Position numbers and translations under genes: made by a program. A model generated the notes under the pieces. That model was not told the DNA's origin and did not search any database. It saw only the letters and a list, made by a program, of their open reading frames with translations. From positions 1-53,900 of IMG/VR virus record IMGVR_UViG_3300050821_001685: a stretch of DNA of 53,900 nt. One strand, given 5' to 3'. Each line of letters begins with the position of its first letter. The first letter of the stretch is position 1. This DNA comes from a virus. Positions 15,619-23,650 of the stretch are shown here, one piece after another.

Positions 15619-17555
15619 TTTCGCATCCGTTCGCTCTCGTATCCTTCGCAATCCAATGGCAGCCCCGAAGTCCATGAACGCGGGCGCCGCATAATTTCGC
15701 GCATCTGTTGCGACCGTACAGCAGCAACGTCGGCACGTGCAAGACTTAAAATCGAATCATAAACATCTAGGATCAAAACCACGTCGGGCAGCTCGCGCTC
15801 TATATCGGCTTCGGCTGCCGTCACAAGATCCCGCGTCATGGACTGACACGCAATTTCGAGCAGGCTACCGCCAAACGCCTTTTGTCGCAGCATGGCGCCG
15901 TACTTGGCCCGGAAAAACGCCATTTCACCGCCGTACGTAATGTGTGCGGAGTAGTGCGGCACGGCGCGGCCGGATGGCAACAGCATCCATACGGTGCCGT
16001 GGTTGTCTTTCTGGAAAGCGACTTTGCCAGCGGGGAATACACGACCCGGCTGCTCATAGATGGCGAACTTGAAAGCGTCTCGAAGATCATCCCATAAATC
16101 TGTTAATTTTGGATTTGCCTGCCGGTAACCGTCGATGTCGGAACGCGCTTTGATTTCATCTACGTTAATCCCACCTTTACGTAGGTGAGCTAAAAAAGTT
16201 TTCCAACCTAGTTGATAGTTGCCGCCGAGCGTGACGTTTTTATAGATAGTGTACTCTTTTAGGTGGTTCTTTTTGGTCCAACCTTCGGGCCATCCGCCCA
16301 TCTTTATCGCGTTGTATATGTACGGATTTTTAGTCTTATCCGCGATCACGTTCAGTCGTTCAGTATCCCCGGCCATCCACATTGCAATCCGATACTCCGC
16401 GCCCGATAAGTCGTTATCACAAACCATCCAGTCCGGCGGCGCTACGATCGTGCTTCGCAGGCAATCCGTAAGCGCGATGTTGTTGTATTTAAAGCCGGCT
16501 TTAAGACCCTGAATAACGCTATCGATCGTTGGGCGCCCATCTTCCCCGTCGTACTTACCCGACGGCCTCGCGATGTTAAACATATTGGCACCTTCGGACG
16601 TGCCGCGCCCTGATCGCGCGCCGAAGTACCGCGTAGCGTCTTTGTAAAAGCCGTTAACGTGGCGATCTAACAAAGCCTGCGCTTTGAGCGGTGCGGAGCC
16701 GCCTTCGGATTGCAACAACTCCAAAACAATACGCACGTCGGGGTGCAAATTTTCATCGGCCAATTTTTCAGCGACAATATGCTTTTGTGTACTTTCCAGT
16801 CCGGCAGCGCGGTTGCCGCTGTTGCACCACTCAATAATGCGCTGGCGCTGCGATAGTTTCGTTACCGCGTTCTGCGTCAGCTCCATAAGCGTCGCAGTGC
16901 TCTCTTGTTCGATTTCTTGTCGGCGCATCGCAATTGCAGTCGCCAGATGTACGTCGATCGGCAAGCCAATTTCGTTCTTTCGCCATGTGCGTTCAAAGAT
17001 CAGGCGTTCGTCCGGCGTGAGTGGCGGCAACCGGCTATCTAAATCGATAAGACAATCCACATCGCGGTCATTGTATTCTAGCAATTCACGGAACGTCTGT
17101 ACATCTTCGTTGAATGTACCATCGCGCTGTGGCCGACAAGTTTTCATAACAAGTTCGCGCCCGCGCGGATCTTTACCCCGAATGCCGAGTGTTTTGCATA
17201 TTTCATCCAAGCCGCCGGGAAGCGCCAACGACTGCGCCCGTGCCATTGTACAATCGATTTTTGAAAGCGGCAGATCGAGAAAAGGATTAACCGCGCGCAA
17301 AATACTCACATCAAAATTCGCGTGGTGCGCCACGAATCGGCGGCACTGTCGTACGTCGGCGTACAGGTCCGCGAGCGTGTGCGTGCCTAAGTGCGGATAT
17401 ACAGGGCAGGCGCGTTTTCGTGCGCCACGAAATTGCCAAACAACCGAAGTGATCCCGGTCGAAGGATCTGCGGCGTAGCGCCTTGCGCCGGCCTTTTTAA
17501 GATCGCAGCGACTCCGCGTCTCAAAATCGGCGAGCAAGTCGTCAGGGTGCGGCAT
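15615..17555 (-). CDS. Family A DNA polymerase with 3'-5' exonuclease
   Basis: 646 residues from ATG 17553-17555. The proofreading domain shows DFET (exo I, residues about 10-13), 'HHANFD' (exo II) and 'YNDRDVD' (exo III). The polymerase domain shows motif A as DLSGAEYR (the DxSxxExR pattern), a motif B region around 'KEYTIYKNVTLGGNY', and motif C as VYDS in place of the usual VHDE, retaining the catalytic Asp. No 5' nuclease domain is present, as is usual for phage replicative polymerases. A terminator hairpin lies immediately upstream of the start, implying attenuated expression relative to the SSB gene. Confidence 0.85.
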   Translation of the reverse strand: MPHPDDLLADFETRSRCDLKKAGARRYAADPSTGITSVVWQFRGARKRACPVYPHLGTHTLADLYADVRQCRRFVAHHANFDVSILRAVNPFLDLPLSKIDCTMARAQSLALPGGLDEICKTLGIRGKDPRGRELVMKTCRPQRDGTFNEDVQTFRELLEYNDRDVDCLIDLDSRLPPLTPDERLIFERTWRKNEIGLPIDVHLATAIAMRRQEIEQESTATLMELTQNAVTKLSQRQRIIEWCNSGNRAAGLESTQKHIVAEKLADENLHPDVRIVLELLQSEGGSAPLKAQALLDRHVNGFYKDATRYFGARSGRGTSEGANMFNIARPSGKYDGEDGRPTIDSVIQGLKAGFKYNNIALTDCLRSTIVAPPDWMVCDNDLSGAEYRIAMWMAGDTERLNVIADKTKNPYIYNAIKMGGWPEGWTKKNHLKEYTIYKNVTLGGNYQLGWKTFLAHLRKGGINVDEIKARSDIDGYRQANPKLTDLWDDLRDAFKFAIYEQPGRVFPAGKVAFQKDNHGTVWMLLPSGRAVPHYSAHITYGGEMAFFRAKYGAMLRQKAFGGSLLEIACQSMTRDLVTAAEADIERELPDVVLILDVYDSILSLARADVAAVRSQQMREIMRRPRSWTSGLPLDCEGYESERMRK

Positions 17556-17557
17556 GG

Positions 17558-17583
17558 AAAAAGCGGGGGCGCAAAGCCCCCGC
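17558..17583 (-). terminator. Terminator/attenuator between SSB and polymerase genes
   Basis: GCGGGGG/CCCCCGC stem (17563-17569 with 17577-17583), 7-nt loop, followed on the minus strand by TTTTT, only 2 nt before the polymerase ATG. It should cut most transcripts from the strong promoter at 18420 after the SSB gene. Confidence 0.8.
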
Positions 17584-17594
17584 AATCCGATTGT

Positions 17595-18374
17595 TTAGCG
17601 CGGTGCGAACGGATTTGTTGGCGGCGGACTAAAAGGGGATGTCGCACTCCCACCGAAACCCGGACCAGTGGGGGCCGGGGCACCCGGGGTCGCAGGGATG
17701 CCCGGAGTCGGGGCAAATCCGCCTGCCGGCGGCGTAAAACCCCCTTGCTGGCCAAAACCCTGCGGCTGCGGTGCGAAGCCTCCAGGCGACGGACTGAAGC
17801 CCGCCGGACGCAAACCCTGCTGTTCCGCCATCCGCATCAGCTCGGCACCGCTGACAGAGTTCGCGAACACGATTTCCTCGCCCGGCGACGAAAACACAAC
17901 GGCGTTAAGGTATAGCTTCACGCCGCGCGGATCGTTTTGTTTCACAGCCGCAGTGACGCCGGCCATGACATAATCGCCGGACTTCACGCCGACTTTGTTT
18001 GTCAACTTTGTGAGTACGCCGCCGGCTTGCACTATTTCGACATTCGGCGGGTTGCCGCTTGACGCCGAAAACAGCCAATGACCTTTGGCGAACTCAGATG
18101 ACTTGCCTTCCGGGCTCGGCATGTTGCCGTCAACGACGGGCCACACGAGAATGTGCGGATTGTTCTGGTAGATTTTGCCGCACGCCGCCGAAATGCCCGC
18201 GAGTGCTGGTTCTTGGAACCACTGCGCCACGGTTTTCTTAACGAGGAACATGGCGAAGTAGTTGGGCTTTTGCGTCGGCTGCCCTTTGTACGTCGTGCTA
18301 GGCGTAAACAAGTGCCGCATGTCCGCAATGCGAGCGTTAAACACTGTTGCAGGTTCGTATTGTCTCTGTGCCAT
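17595..18374 (-). CDS. Phage single-strand DNA-binding protein (DUF2815/gp2.5-like)
   Basis: 259 residues. The N-terminal 175 residues follow the DUF2815 pattern ('ADMRHLFTPSTTYKGQPTQKPNYFAMFLVKK'), an OB-fold family acting as phage SSB. The last 80 residues are Gly/Pro/Phe-rich repeats (GGFAPQPQGF...), a disordered tail for protein partners, although it ends basic (FAPR) rather than acidic. It has the best promoter in the operon and its own terminator, fitting the large amounts of SSB that replication needs. Confidence 0.75.
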   Translation of the reverse strand: MAQRQYEPATVFNARIADMRHLFTPSTTYKGQPTQKPNYFAMFLVKKTVAQWFQEPALAGISAACGKIYQNNPHILVWPVVDGNMPSPEGKSSEFAKGHWLFSASSGNPPNVEIVQAGGVLTKLTNKVGVKSGDYVMAGVTAAVKQNDPRGVKLYLNAVVFSSPGEEIVFANSVSGAELMRMAEQQGLRPAGFSPSPGGFAPQPQGFGQQGGFTPPAGGFAPTPGIPATPGAPAPTGPGFGGSATSPFSPPPTNPFAPR

Positions 18375-18419
18375 TTTCAGTTCTCCATTTTGCTAAGTTG
18401 TCAAATAGTCGCGCTGCGA

Positions 18420-18448
18420 AGTATAGGCATACGGTTGGCGGAGGTCAA
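18420..18448 (-). promoter_or_regulatory. Strong sigma70-type promoter for the SSB gene
   Basis: Minus strand: TTGACC (18443-18448), 17-nt spacer, TATACT (18420-18425). A GGAGA ribosome site precedes the ATG at 18374. Confidence 0.85.
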
Positions 18449-18762
18449 GCGCCTGCGTGCCAGCGTCTTAGATATTCTCTCTTCCGCGCGGCACGCTTAT
18501 TGATGGCAGTTACGTCTAGTTTAAAGTGCTCAATAATCAATTGAGCGTTAGCTAGTACGTCAGCGATTTCTTCCCACAGCCACTCTCTGTTGTTTTTATT
18601 TGTGGTCGGTTCGGTTTCGTCAATTCCTTGGATAACACAGCGTGCGGCAGCGCTGGCGGCTTCTGCGCATTCTTCAATGAATTTTCCAAGGTGCTTCAAA
18701 TCCACCGGGTTACTCATCGGGTGCCACGGATTAGGCCCGCGCAAGTGGTGTGCGTTGTCCAT
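18445..18762 (-). CDS. MazG-like nucleotide pyrophosphohydrolase
   Basis: 105 residues. 'LGKFIEECAEAASAAARC' and 'EWLWEEIADVLANAQLIIE' are the two metal-binding EExxE/ExxD helices of the MazG/all-alpha NTP pyrophosphatase fold. Such enzymes hydrolyse (d)NTPs or alarmones, and phage versions adjust nucleotide pools or dampen starvation signalling. It starts one base after the DUF2800 stop, so it is translationally coupled. The -35 box of the SSB promoter lies within its 3' end. Confidence 0.8.
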   Translation of the reverse strand: MDNAHHLRGPNPWHPMSNPVDLKHLGKFIEECAEAASAAARCVIQGIDETEPTTNKNNREWLWEEIADVLANAQLIIEHFKLDVTAINKRAARKREYLRRWHAGA

Positions 18763-18763
18763 A

Positions 18764-19744
18764 TCAGTAACTCGCTTTCAATTGCCCTTCGGGCTTGTGC
18801 GCCCCGACAGCCGCGTATTGCTTACCAGCCGGCCCCAACTTTTCGGCCTGCGCTGGAGAGATTGGCTTGATGCCCCGTGTACCGAATTGTTCGTACAGAA
18901 CTTTAGCGGCTTGCTCTTGATCGTTCCAGGCTCGAAAGGCACGAGCGGGCTTCAGCGTAGCTCCCGGCGTCGCGTAACCCAACTTCAGGCGAGTCGTCAG
19001 CGCGTCATCATAAACGGCTTTCACGTCGTCAAGCGCGCGGATGATTCGCAGTAGCCGTACAAGTTCTTCACTGGTCAGGCTCTCAGGAGCGCGCGACATG
19101 GCGCCCATGACAAAGCCGGCATCGGTCGCCATGGCAGGGCATTGCTGGAACGCATTACACCAACGGCACCACGGGCCGGGGCGCGGTGCGCTGCGATCGG
19201 CAATCTGCCGCAACACGCGGTCACGGTGCGCGATCACTTCGCTGCGGTGCGCTACCCATTGTTTGAACGGTGTTTCGTCCAGACCATTCGGTTGAAAAAT
19301 TACAAGGCGCCACCATTCGGCGTCGCACTCGTTCAGCAATGCAGCGGCGTACGTCAACATTTGTTTATTGTGGTATGCGTCAACGTCCCATTTGCCGAAC
19401 TTGTAATCCATAATGGTTGCGATGTATGGATGATCGTTGAACAGGTCGGCTGTACCGCCGCATTCGTGCGCCAGCTCTACCGTTAACTCCGTGTACGTGT
19501 CGCCGAGTTCTAACTGCCGTACAAAATCGACGCCCAGGGCGATGGCTTCGGCTTTGCTGTCGTTGTCGTCAGGGAACGCGTTTTCTGCGACAGCGAGTGC
19601 CAGTAATTCATGGCCGCGCGTGCCTTCGTTCGCCGCCTGTTGCGTCTTTAGCGGCTTTGGTGCTTCCGGTACGCTATTCCGCGCCGAGAAAGAGCATTCG
19701 AGCCATGTCGCAGCGGATGACGGTGCAAATATCGCGTGGGCCAT
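18764..19744 (-). CDS. DUF2800 family nuclease (RecB/Cas4-like PD-(D/E)xK)
   Basis: 326 residues. 'APSSAATWLECSFSAR', 'NEGTRGHELLALA', 'IATIMDYKFGKWDVDAYHNKQMLTYA' form the PD-(D/E)xK core (D...DxK...Q). 'PWCRWCNAFQQCPA' adds the Cys cluster typical of Cas4/AddB-like iron-sulfur nucleases. The C-terminal about 90 residues (AWNDQEQAAK...ISPAQAEKLGPAGKQY) are a separate domain, also encoded alone at 29358. A recombination or end-processing exonuclease is the likely role, with the SSB and helicases as neighbours. Confidence 0.8.
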   Translation of the reverse strand: MAHAIFAPSSAATWLECSFSARNSVPEAPKPLKTQQAANEGTRGHELLALAVAENAFPDDNDSKAEAIALGVDFVRQLELGDTYTELTVELAHECGGTADLFNDHPYIATIMDYKFGKWDVDAYHNKQMLTYAAALLNECDAEWWRLVIFQPNGLDETPFKQWVAHRSEVIAHRDRVLRQIADRSAPRPGPWCRWCNAFQQCPAMATDAGFVMGAMSRAPESLTSEELVRLLRIIRALDDVKAVYDDALTTRLKLGYATPGATLKPARAFRAWNDQEQAAKVLYEQFGTRGIKPISPAQAEKLGPAGKQYAAVGAHKPEGQLKASY

Positions 19745-20031
19745 TATGCGCGTCTCACGGCGTTAAGTAGCGATTCTCTTTGTGGTTCGGAAAGATCGGC
19801 GTACTCATTCGCCCACACTTCGACGGCTTCTAAAATTTCGTCTCTAGTTTCTTTTTCCGCTTGTTCTTCCGCTTCTTGCAATTCCAAGGCGCGGCGGTCT
19901 TCAACTTCGTCCGTGTCTGCTAGTCTGTCAACGCAATCCACAACTTGCGGACTTAGACCCATCGCAATTACGTATGTACGCAACTGCGCAATGAAATCGT
20001 CCATGGGCATGTTTTGCCAAGCGCGAAGCAT
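19744..20031 (-). CDS. Acidic helical protein, 95 aa
   Basis: Starts at ATG 20029-20031 (MLRAWQNMPMDDF). The longer reading from 20220 only shadows the upstream gene. The C-terminal half is a very acidic helix (EVEDRRALELQEAEEQAEKE). Its TAA overlaps the ATG of the nuclease gene by one base, so the two are coupled. Function unknown. Confidence 0.7.
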   Translation of the reverse strand: MLRAWQNMPMDDFIAQLRTYVIAMGLSPQVVDCVDRLADTDEVEDRRALELQEAEEQAEKETRDEILEAVEVWANEYADLSEPQRESLLNAVRRA

Positions 20032-20055
20032 TGTACGGACCTTTGAAAGAGTGGT

Positions 20056-20076
20056 GGGGGCCTGACCAGAACCCCC
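20056..20076 (-). other. GGGGG/CCCCC hairpin between two genes
   Basis: GGGGG (20056-20060) pairs with CCCCC (20072-20076) in the short gap between the genes at 20097 and 20031. There is no T-run, so it is more likely an mRNA stability or processing element than a terminator. Confidence 0.35.
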
Positions 20077-20096
20077 GATGAACGCCACGCAGTACC

Positions 20097-20522
20097 TTAC
20101 GCGTTCATCAATTTCGCGATGTTCTCCAGCCCCGGCACCGCCAGCTTGTGCAGGAAAACAGTCTTGATTTGGTCCATGTTCGCAGCCGACGCTTCCGCAC
20201 CGCACTGGCCCCGGAACCAATTCAGCACCGCGTCGGCAGGCTGACCGCTGGCGATGGCGCTGTCAATGCGGGTGACGATACGCTGCACGAGGCCGGCAAT
20301 CACCGGATCGGCTATAGGAGCGCCGGGGAAGCCTTGCGGTGGGGTAAACGCGGCGGTTGGCGGGGGCGCAGGATTGAAGGCAGGCTGCGCTTGCTGAGGC
20401 GGCTGTAGAGGAGTCGGGGCCGCCGTCTGGTCGCCGTCGTCGGCATTGCCCCTACCGCTGCGCGGGTTCTTAATCCGCGCCTTGAACTCTTCTTCGCTAT
20501 CGAACTCGACTGTGATTTTCAT
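20097..20522 (-). CDS. Hypothetical protein with Pro-rich linker, 141 aa
   Basis: Begins MKITVEFDSEEEFKARI (a short beta-alpha unit), then a Pro/Ala/Gln-rich linker (residues about 35-65), then a helical C-terminal domain. Two modules joined by a linker, as in replication accessory proteins, but no family is recognised. A GGAGAG ribosome site and a promoter lie upstream. It heads the transcript into the acidic protein, nuclease and MazG genes. Confidence 0.65.
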   Translation of the reverse strand: MKITVEFDSEEEFKARIKNPRSGRGNADDGDQTAAPTPLQPPQQAQPAFNPAPPPTAAFTPPQGFPGAPIADPVIAGLVQRIVTRIDSAIASGQPADAVLNWFRGQCGAEASAANMDQIKTVFLHKLAVPGLENIAKLMNA

Positions 20523-20567
20523 ATTCCGCTCTCCGTTGGTTTGCGACGTGCCGAAATAGAATGCCGC

Positions 20568-20596
20568 TTGTATGACAGATTTTCGGGCTACGTCAA
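20568..20596 (-). promoter_or_regulatory. Promoter for the gene at 20522
   Basis: Minus strand: TTGACG (20591-20596), 17-nt spacer, ATACAA (20568-20573). It contains the recurring word GTCATACAA. Confidence 0.6.
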
Positions 20597-20615
20597 GAGC
20601 CTTTATCCGTACAAG

Positions 20616-22250
20616 TCACTTTTGATGTATCACGCCTTGCTTGTCGTACAGTCCAGCAGCCACATATCGCCCATTCGGCGCCCGCTTAAGATACACGGAG
20701 TGTACGTCAGGCAACGTTTCATAATTCCATAGAGCCGTCGTGTATCGCGTTGTCAACGTCCAGCCGCCCGAAGGGTTTTTAACCGGCGGGCTGACGACGG
20801 GCTGCCAGGGCTCGGCCTCTACAAGCTTGCGAATGTTGACGGCTTCGCTCGCGCCACCGCGCATTTTCAGATCCTTACCGGCCGCCATCGTCACGGTGTT
20901 GTCGAAAACGCAGAACGGACAAAGCGGATGCAAGAACGCCGCATACGTTTCTTCGCAGGCTGCGCACGTCTTTATTTCGGATTGCTGTTGATGACAGTGC
21001 GGACAGCGCATGCCGTGAAAATGCGGATCGAATTGTTCACCGCAGCTTTTACATTTTGGCGCGCTGCGGTGCAGCGTTTGGCACTTCGGGCACGTCTTGC
21101 CGCTTTCCCATGTCTCCCATTCATTCGCGCATACGTCGCACTCCAACAAGCGCCCCGGAGCTGCCATCACTGCGTCAAGTGTACCGTGGCGTTGAATGTT
21201 GCCGCCGAAGTCCGAGACGAGACAATTAGCGGCGTACGGTGTTATGCGGGCGCCGCGCCCTAAACTTTGTGCGTACAGCACGGCGGATTTGGTGGCGCGA
21301 CAGAACGCCATGTAATCGATATCCACGACGTTAAATCCCGTCGTAAACATATTGCACGATACGAGTATTTCAGCGCGTCCGGCTTTGAACGCCTCAACGG
21401 CCTTATCTCGCCTGCCTGTGATCGAACGCGAATGCACACCAACAACCGAAGCGTTAAGTTTTTGTAGCTCCGCTTCCATCTTATCGACGTGTTCGATGTT
21501 GCAGCAGAACACCAGCACGCGGCGGCGTCCGTACTTTTGCATCACTTCTAAAATGGTTTTTGCGTGGCTTGGCGACAGCTTGATTGCGCGCGGCGCCATT
21601 TCGTCCATGTCAAAATCGCCGGCTACAGTCTTCAGCCCTTCGACTTCGATCGTTTCGTCTTCACCGGCGTCTACCGGAACGAGCGGCTTAACATAGCCGT
21701 CGCGCAATGCATCTAAAAAAGAGTATTTGAAAACAACCGGCCCAAATGTACGGTTAAGATCGCCAGTCCCGTCTGAACGGAACGGCGTCGCAGTCAATCC
21801 GTGGACTTTGGTTTGCGCGAGTTTATCAAATAATCGCCGGTATTGCGACGATTTGGCAGGTGGCGTCCTGTGAACTTCATCCACAAGAATTGCAACAACG
21901 TCACGGAAAAGATGTAGTCTGCTGACAATTGTTCCGATGGTTCCAACTGTGACGCGAGCAAAGGCATTAACGCTGATGGACGCCGAGCAGACGCCGGGGG
22001 CCACGCCAAGTTGCTTGCAGGCTTCGGCGTTCTGCACTACCAATTCCTTGTTGTGTGCAACTATCAGTACGCGTCCGAATTGACGGTAGTGCAACGCCAG
22101 CATCCCAAGCATGGCGCTTTTACCGCCGGCTACCGACACTTCGGCAACTGAAAAACGGCCGTCGTGATTGATAAGCGTCTGCACGCCTTCGGTTTGGTGG
22201 AGGCGGGGGGCGAATAGCGGAACTGGCGGTACGGGAAAACCGGCGTGCAT
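20616..22250 (-). CDS. RadD-like superfamily 2 helicase with zinc ribbons
   Basis: 544 residues from ATG 22248-22250 (3 nt after the upstream TAG; an upstream TTG at 22262 is possible). Walker A region 'SVAGGKSAMLGML', motif II DEVH, motif III LTATP, motif VI 'QSLGRGARITP'. After the helicase core come three CxxC pairs and more (CDVC, CPKC, CKSC, CPHC, CAAC, CPFC), the arrangement seen in RadD/YejH, a helicase linked to recombination and repair. The last about 90 residues form an extra domain. Probably a replication or recombination motor. Confidence 0.8.
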   Translation of the reverse strand: MHAGFPVPPVPLFAPRLHQTEGVQTLINHDGRFSVAEVSVAGGKSAMLGMLALHYRQFGRVLIVAHNKELVVQNAEACKQLGVAPGVCSASISVNAFARVTVGTIGTIVSRLHLFRDVVAILVDEVHRTPPAKSSQYRRLFDKLAQTKVHGLTATPFRSDGTGDLNRTFGPVVFKYSFLDALRDGYVKPLVPVDAGEDETIEVEGLKTVAGDFDMDEMAPRAIKLSPSHAKTILEVMQKYGRRRVLVFCCNIEHVDKMEAELQKLNASVVGVHSRSITGRRDKAVEAFKAGRAEILVSCNMFTTGFNVVDIDYMAFCRATKSAVLYAQSLGRGARITPYAANCLVSDFGGNIQRHGTLDAVMAAPGRLLECDVCANEWETWESGKTCPKCQTLHRSAPKCKSCGEQFDPHFHGMRCPHCHQQQSEIKTCAACEETYAAFLHPLCPFCVFDNTVTMAAGKDLKMRGGASEAVNIRKLVEAEPWQPVVSPPVKNPSGGWTLTTRYTTALWNYETLPDVHSVYLKRAPNGRYVAAGLYDKQGVIHQK

Positions 22251-22252
22251 AG

Positions 22253-22360
22253 CTATCGCCAAAATACCAGAAACGGTCGTCGGTTAAAACTAATTCGCAA
22301 AATGTGAGTGCGGCCCCAAAAGAGCCACCATGTCCATTTGTTAAGATGCCGGATTTTCAT
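22253..22360 (-). CDS. Tiny basic Trp-rich protein, 35 aa
   Basis: ATG 22358-22360 overlaps the upstream stop (ATGA), and TAG lies at 22253-22255, 2 nt before the helicase ATG. MKIRHLNKWTWWLFWGR, then RRPFLVFWR. Coupling on both sides supports translation; the sequence itself is anonymous. It may simply carry ribosomes to the helicase start. Confidence 0.5.
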   Translation of the reverse strand: MKIRHLNKWTWWLFWGRTHILRISFNRRPFLVFWR

Positions 22361-22572
22361 GACACGTTTTCTTTCACAAACTCAATTTCCCGTTCTAAAC
22401 CAATGCCGATGAAGCCGAGACGTTTAAGCCGTATTTTCAGCAGCACTTCGTCGGAGTAGGTTTTTGGACCGTCGTTAAATTCTTTGACGTGTACGGTGTA
22501 TGCTTGACGCCAATCTTGCCAGTCATCGTACATTGATGGAAGGGAATTAGGTTCGGTGTTGGGCGCGGTCAT
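22357..22572 (-). CDS. Hypothetical protein, 71 aa
   Basis: Begins MTAPNTEPNSLPSMYDDW; body charged and mixed (VLLKIRLKRLGFIGIGLERE). Coupled by ATGA at both ends (22357-22360 and 22569-22572). No family recognised. Confidence 0.65.
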   Translation of the reverse strand: MTAPNTEPNSLPSMYDDWQDWRQAYTVHVKEFNDGPKTYSDEVLLKIRLKRLGFIGIGLEREIEFVKENVS

Positions 22573-22730
22573 GATGAAAGTTTCATTTCCTGCAAAGCGA
22601 TAAACTTAACAAGTTGTGCATCGGCTATCTGAAATTCAACGCGGATACCGCGTTTTTGCAAGTCCGCAATTTTCTCACAAACCTTGAGCATGGTGCTTTT
22701 GATGTCGTTCACTTCTTCAATGACAGACAT
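22569..22730 (-). CDS. Small helical protein, 53 aa
   Basis: ATG 22728-22730 to TGA 22569-22571. MSVIEEVNDIKSTMLKVC..., ending IALQEMKLSS. An amphipathic helix pattern runs along most of its length. It starts 1 nt after the stop of the 22732 gene and couples to the next by ATGA. Function unknown. Confidence 0.6.
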   Translation of the reverse strand: MSVIEEVNDIKSTMLKVCEKIADLQKRGIRVEFQIADAQLVKFIALQEMKLSS

Positions 22731-22731
22731 T

Positions 22732-23031
22732 TTATTTCCTTTCCAAGTGCCTCAAATCCCGATCCACAGCTTCGCGCAATTTCGTTACCGTCGCGTTAAT
22801 AACGTCGTCTTTGCTGCCGTAACCGCCCGCGATTGTCAGCGCCACAGCGCCAGCCAAGCCGTCAACGTACGCCGCAACAACAGCTTGACCGGACGGCCGG
22901 CTCGTACGGATTGAAAACTGAAACGTTTGCATGTGATGACGTATTGCGTCACGCAACGTAACGCTGGCAGCCGTTTCGATTTTTAACCCATCTTCGGTCA
23001 TGTGCGTATCTGTACTCTCAATTCTGTACAT
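22732..23031 (-). CDS. Hypothetical protein, 99 aa
   Basis: ATG at 23029-23031, 2 nt after the upstream stop; a TTG at 23035-23037 overlapping that stop is an alternative. MYRIESTDTHMTEDGL, then a helical body with 'AAYVDGLAGAVALTIAGGYGSKDDV' and a charged C-terminus (LREAVDRDLRHLERK). Unknown function. Confidence 0.65.
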   Translation of the reverse strand: MYRIESTDTHMTEDGLKIETAASVTLRDAIRHHMQTFQFSIRTSRPSGQAVVAAYVDGLAGAVALTIAGGYGSKDDVINATVTKLREAVDRDLRHLERK

Positions 23032-23033
23032 TG

Positions 23034-23327
23034 TCAATGCAGTGCATCCATCACAAAGCCGAAATTATCCCATATTTCCACAAAGCCGCCGCGTTCCAGC
23101 GATACCCACTGCTCGAAGCTGGGGTAACTTAGAAATACACGGCGCATTCCGGCGCCTTCCGAACGAATGATTACCAGCGACGTACAGGCGGGTATCTTGC
23201 TTGTCGCGGCGTGGCACGCGGCCATTGTGTACAGCGATATTGCGCCTAAATCAGAACTCGCAAAGTCGTTTCTTTGCTGCGGCTCTAGGCGTCGCATCAC
23301 TGCGGATGTGGGCCAGTAGGAAGTCAT
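23034..23327 (-). CDS. Hypothetical protein, 97 aa
   Basis: Begins MTSYWPTSAVMRRLEP and contains 'TSLVIIRSEGAGMRRVFLSYPSF', a strand-turn-strand stretch. ATGA overlap with the upstream gene. No family recognised. Confidence 0.65.
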   Translation of the reverse strand: MTSYWPTSAVMRRLEPQQRNDFASSDLGAISLYTMAACHAATSKIPACTSLVIIRSEGAGMRRVFLSYPSFEQWVSLERGGFVEIWDNFGFVMDALH

Positions 23328-23650
23328 TTGCTTATCTCCAGTCCTGACTCACTCGCCAGTTTCCAAAGGCGAGACATAATCTGCGGTACAGTCAAGTACG
23401 GCACGTTTGGCTGTGGCATAGCTATATCCTGCAACTCAACCGTCGTGCCGTCCGAAAATTTGACTTCCCCGCGCGGTATGAGCTGCCCTCGCTGCGTGTT
23501 GGCGATAAAAGCGAACGCCGGATTATTGGAGTGTACCACGATTGCAGTATTCGCGACAGCGTATGCAAAGTCACTTTGCAGTAGCGCAATGGTATCCTCC
23601 GCTGATCGTTTCGGCGGGTCCCAAGGGAATGTATCGTCGGCAGCGGTCAT
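23324..23650 (-). CDS. Hypothetical protein, 108 aa
   Basis: Begins MTAADDTFPWDPPKRSAED. The middle 'IANTQRGQLIPRGEVKFSDGTTVELQDI' is beta-rich. ATGA overlaps on both sides place it in the C5-methyltransferase transcript. Function unknown. Confidence 0.65.
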   Translation of the reverse strand: MTAADDTFPWDPPKRSAEDTIALLQSDFAYAVANTAIVVHSNNPAFAFIANTQRGQLIPRGEVKFSDGTTVELQDIAMPQPNVPYLTVPQIMSRLWKLASESGLEISK

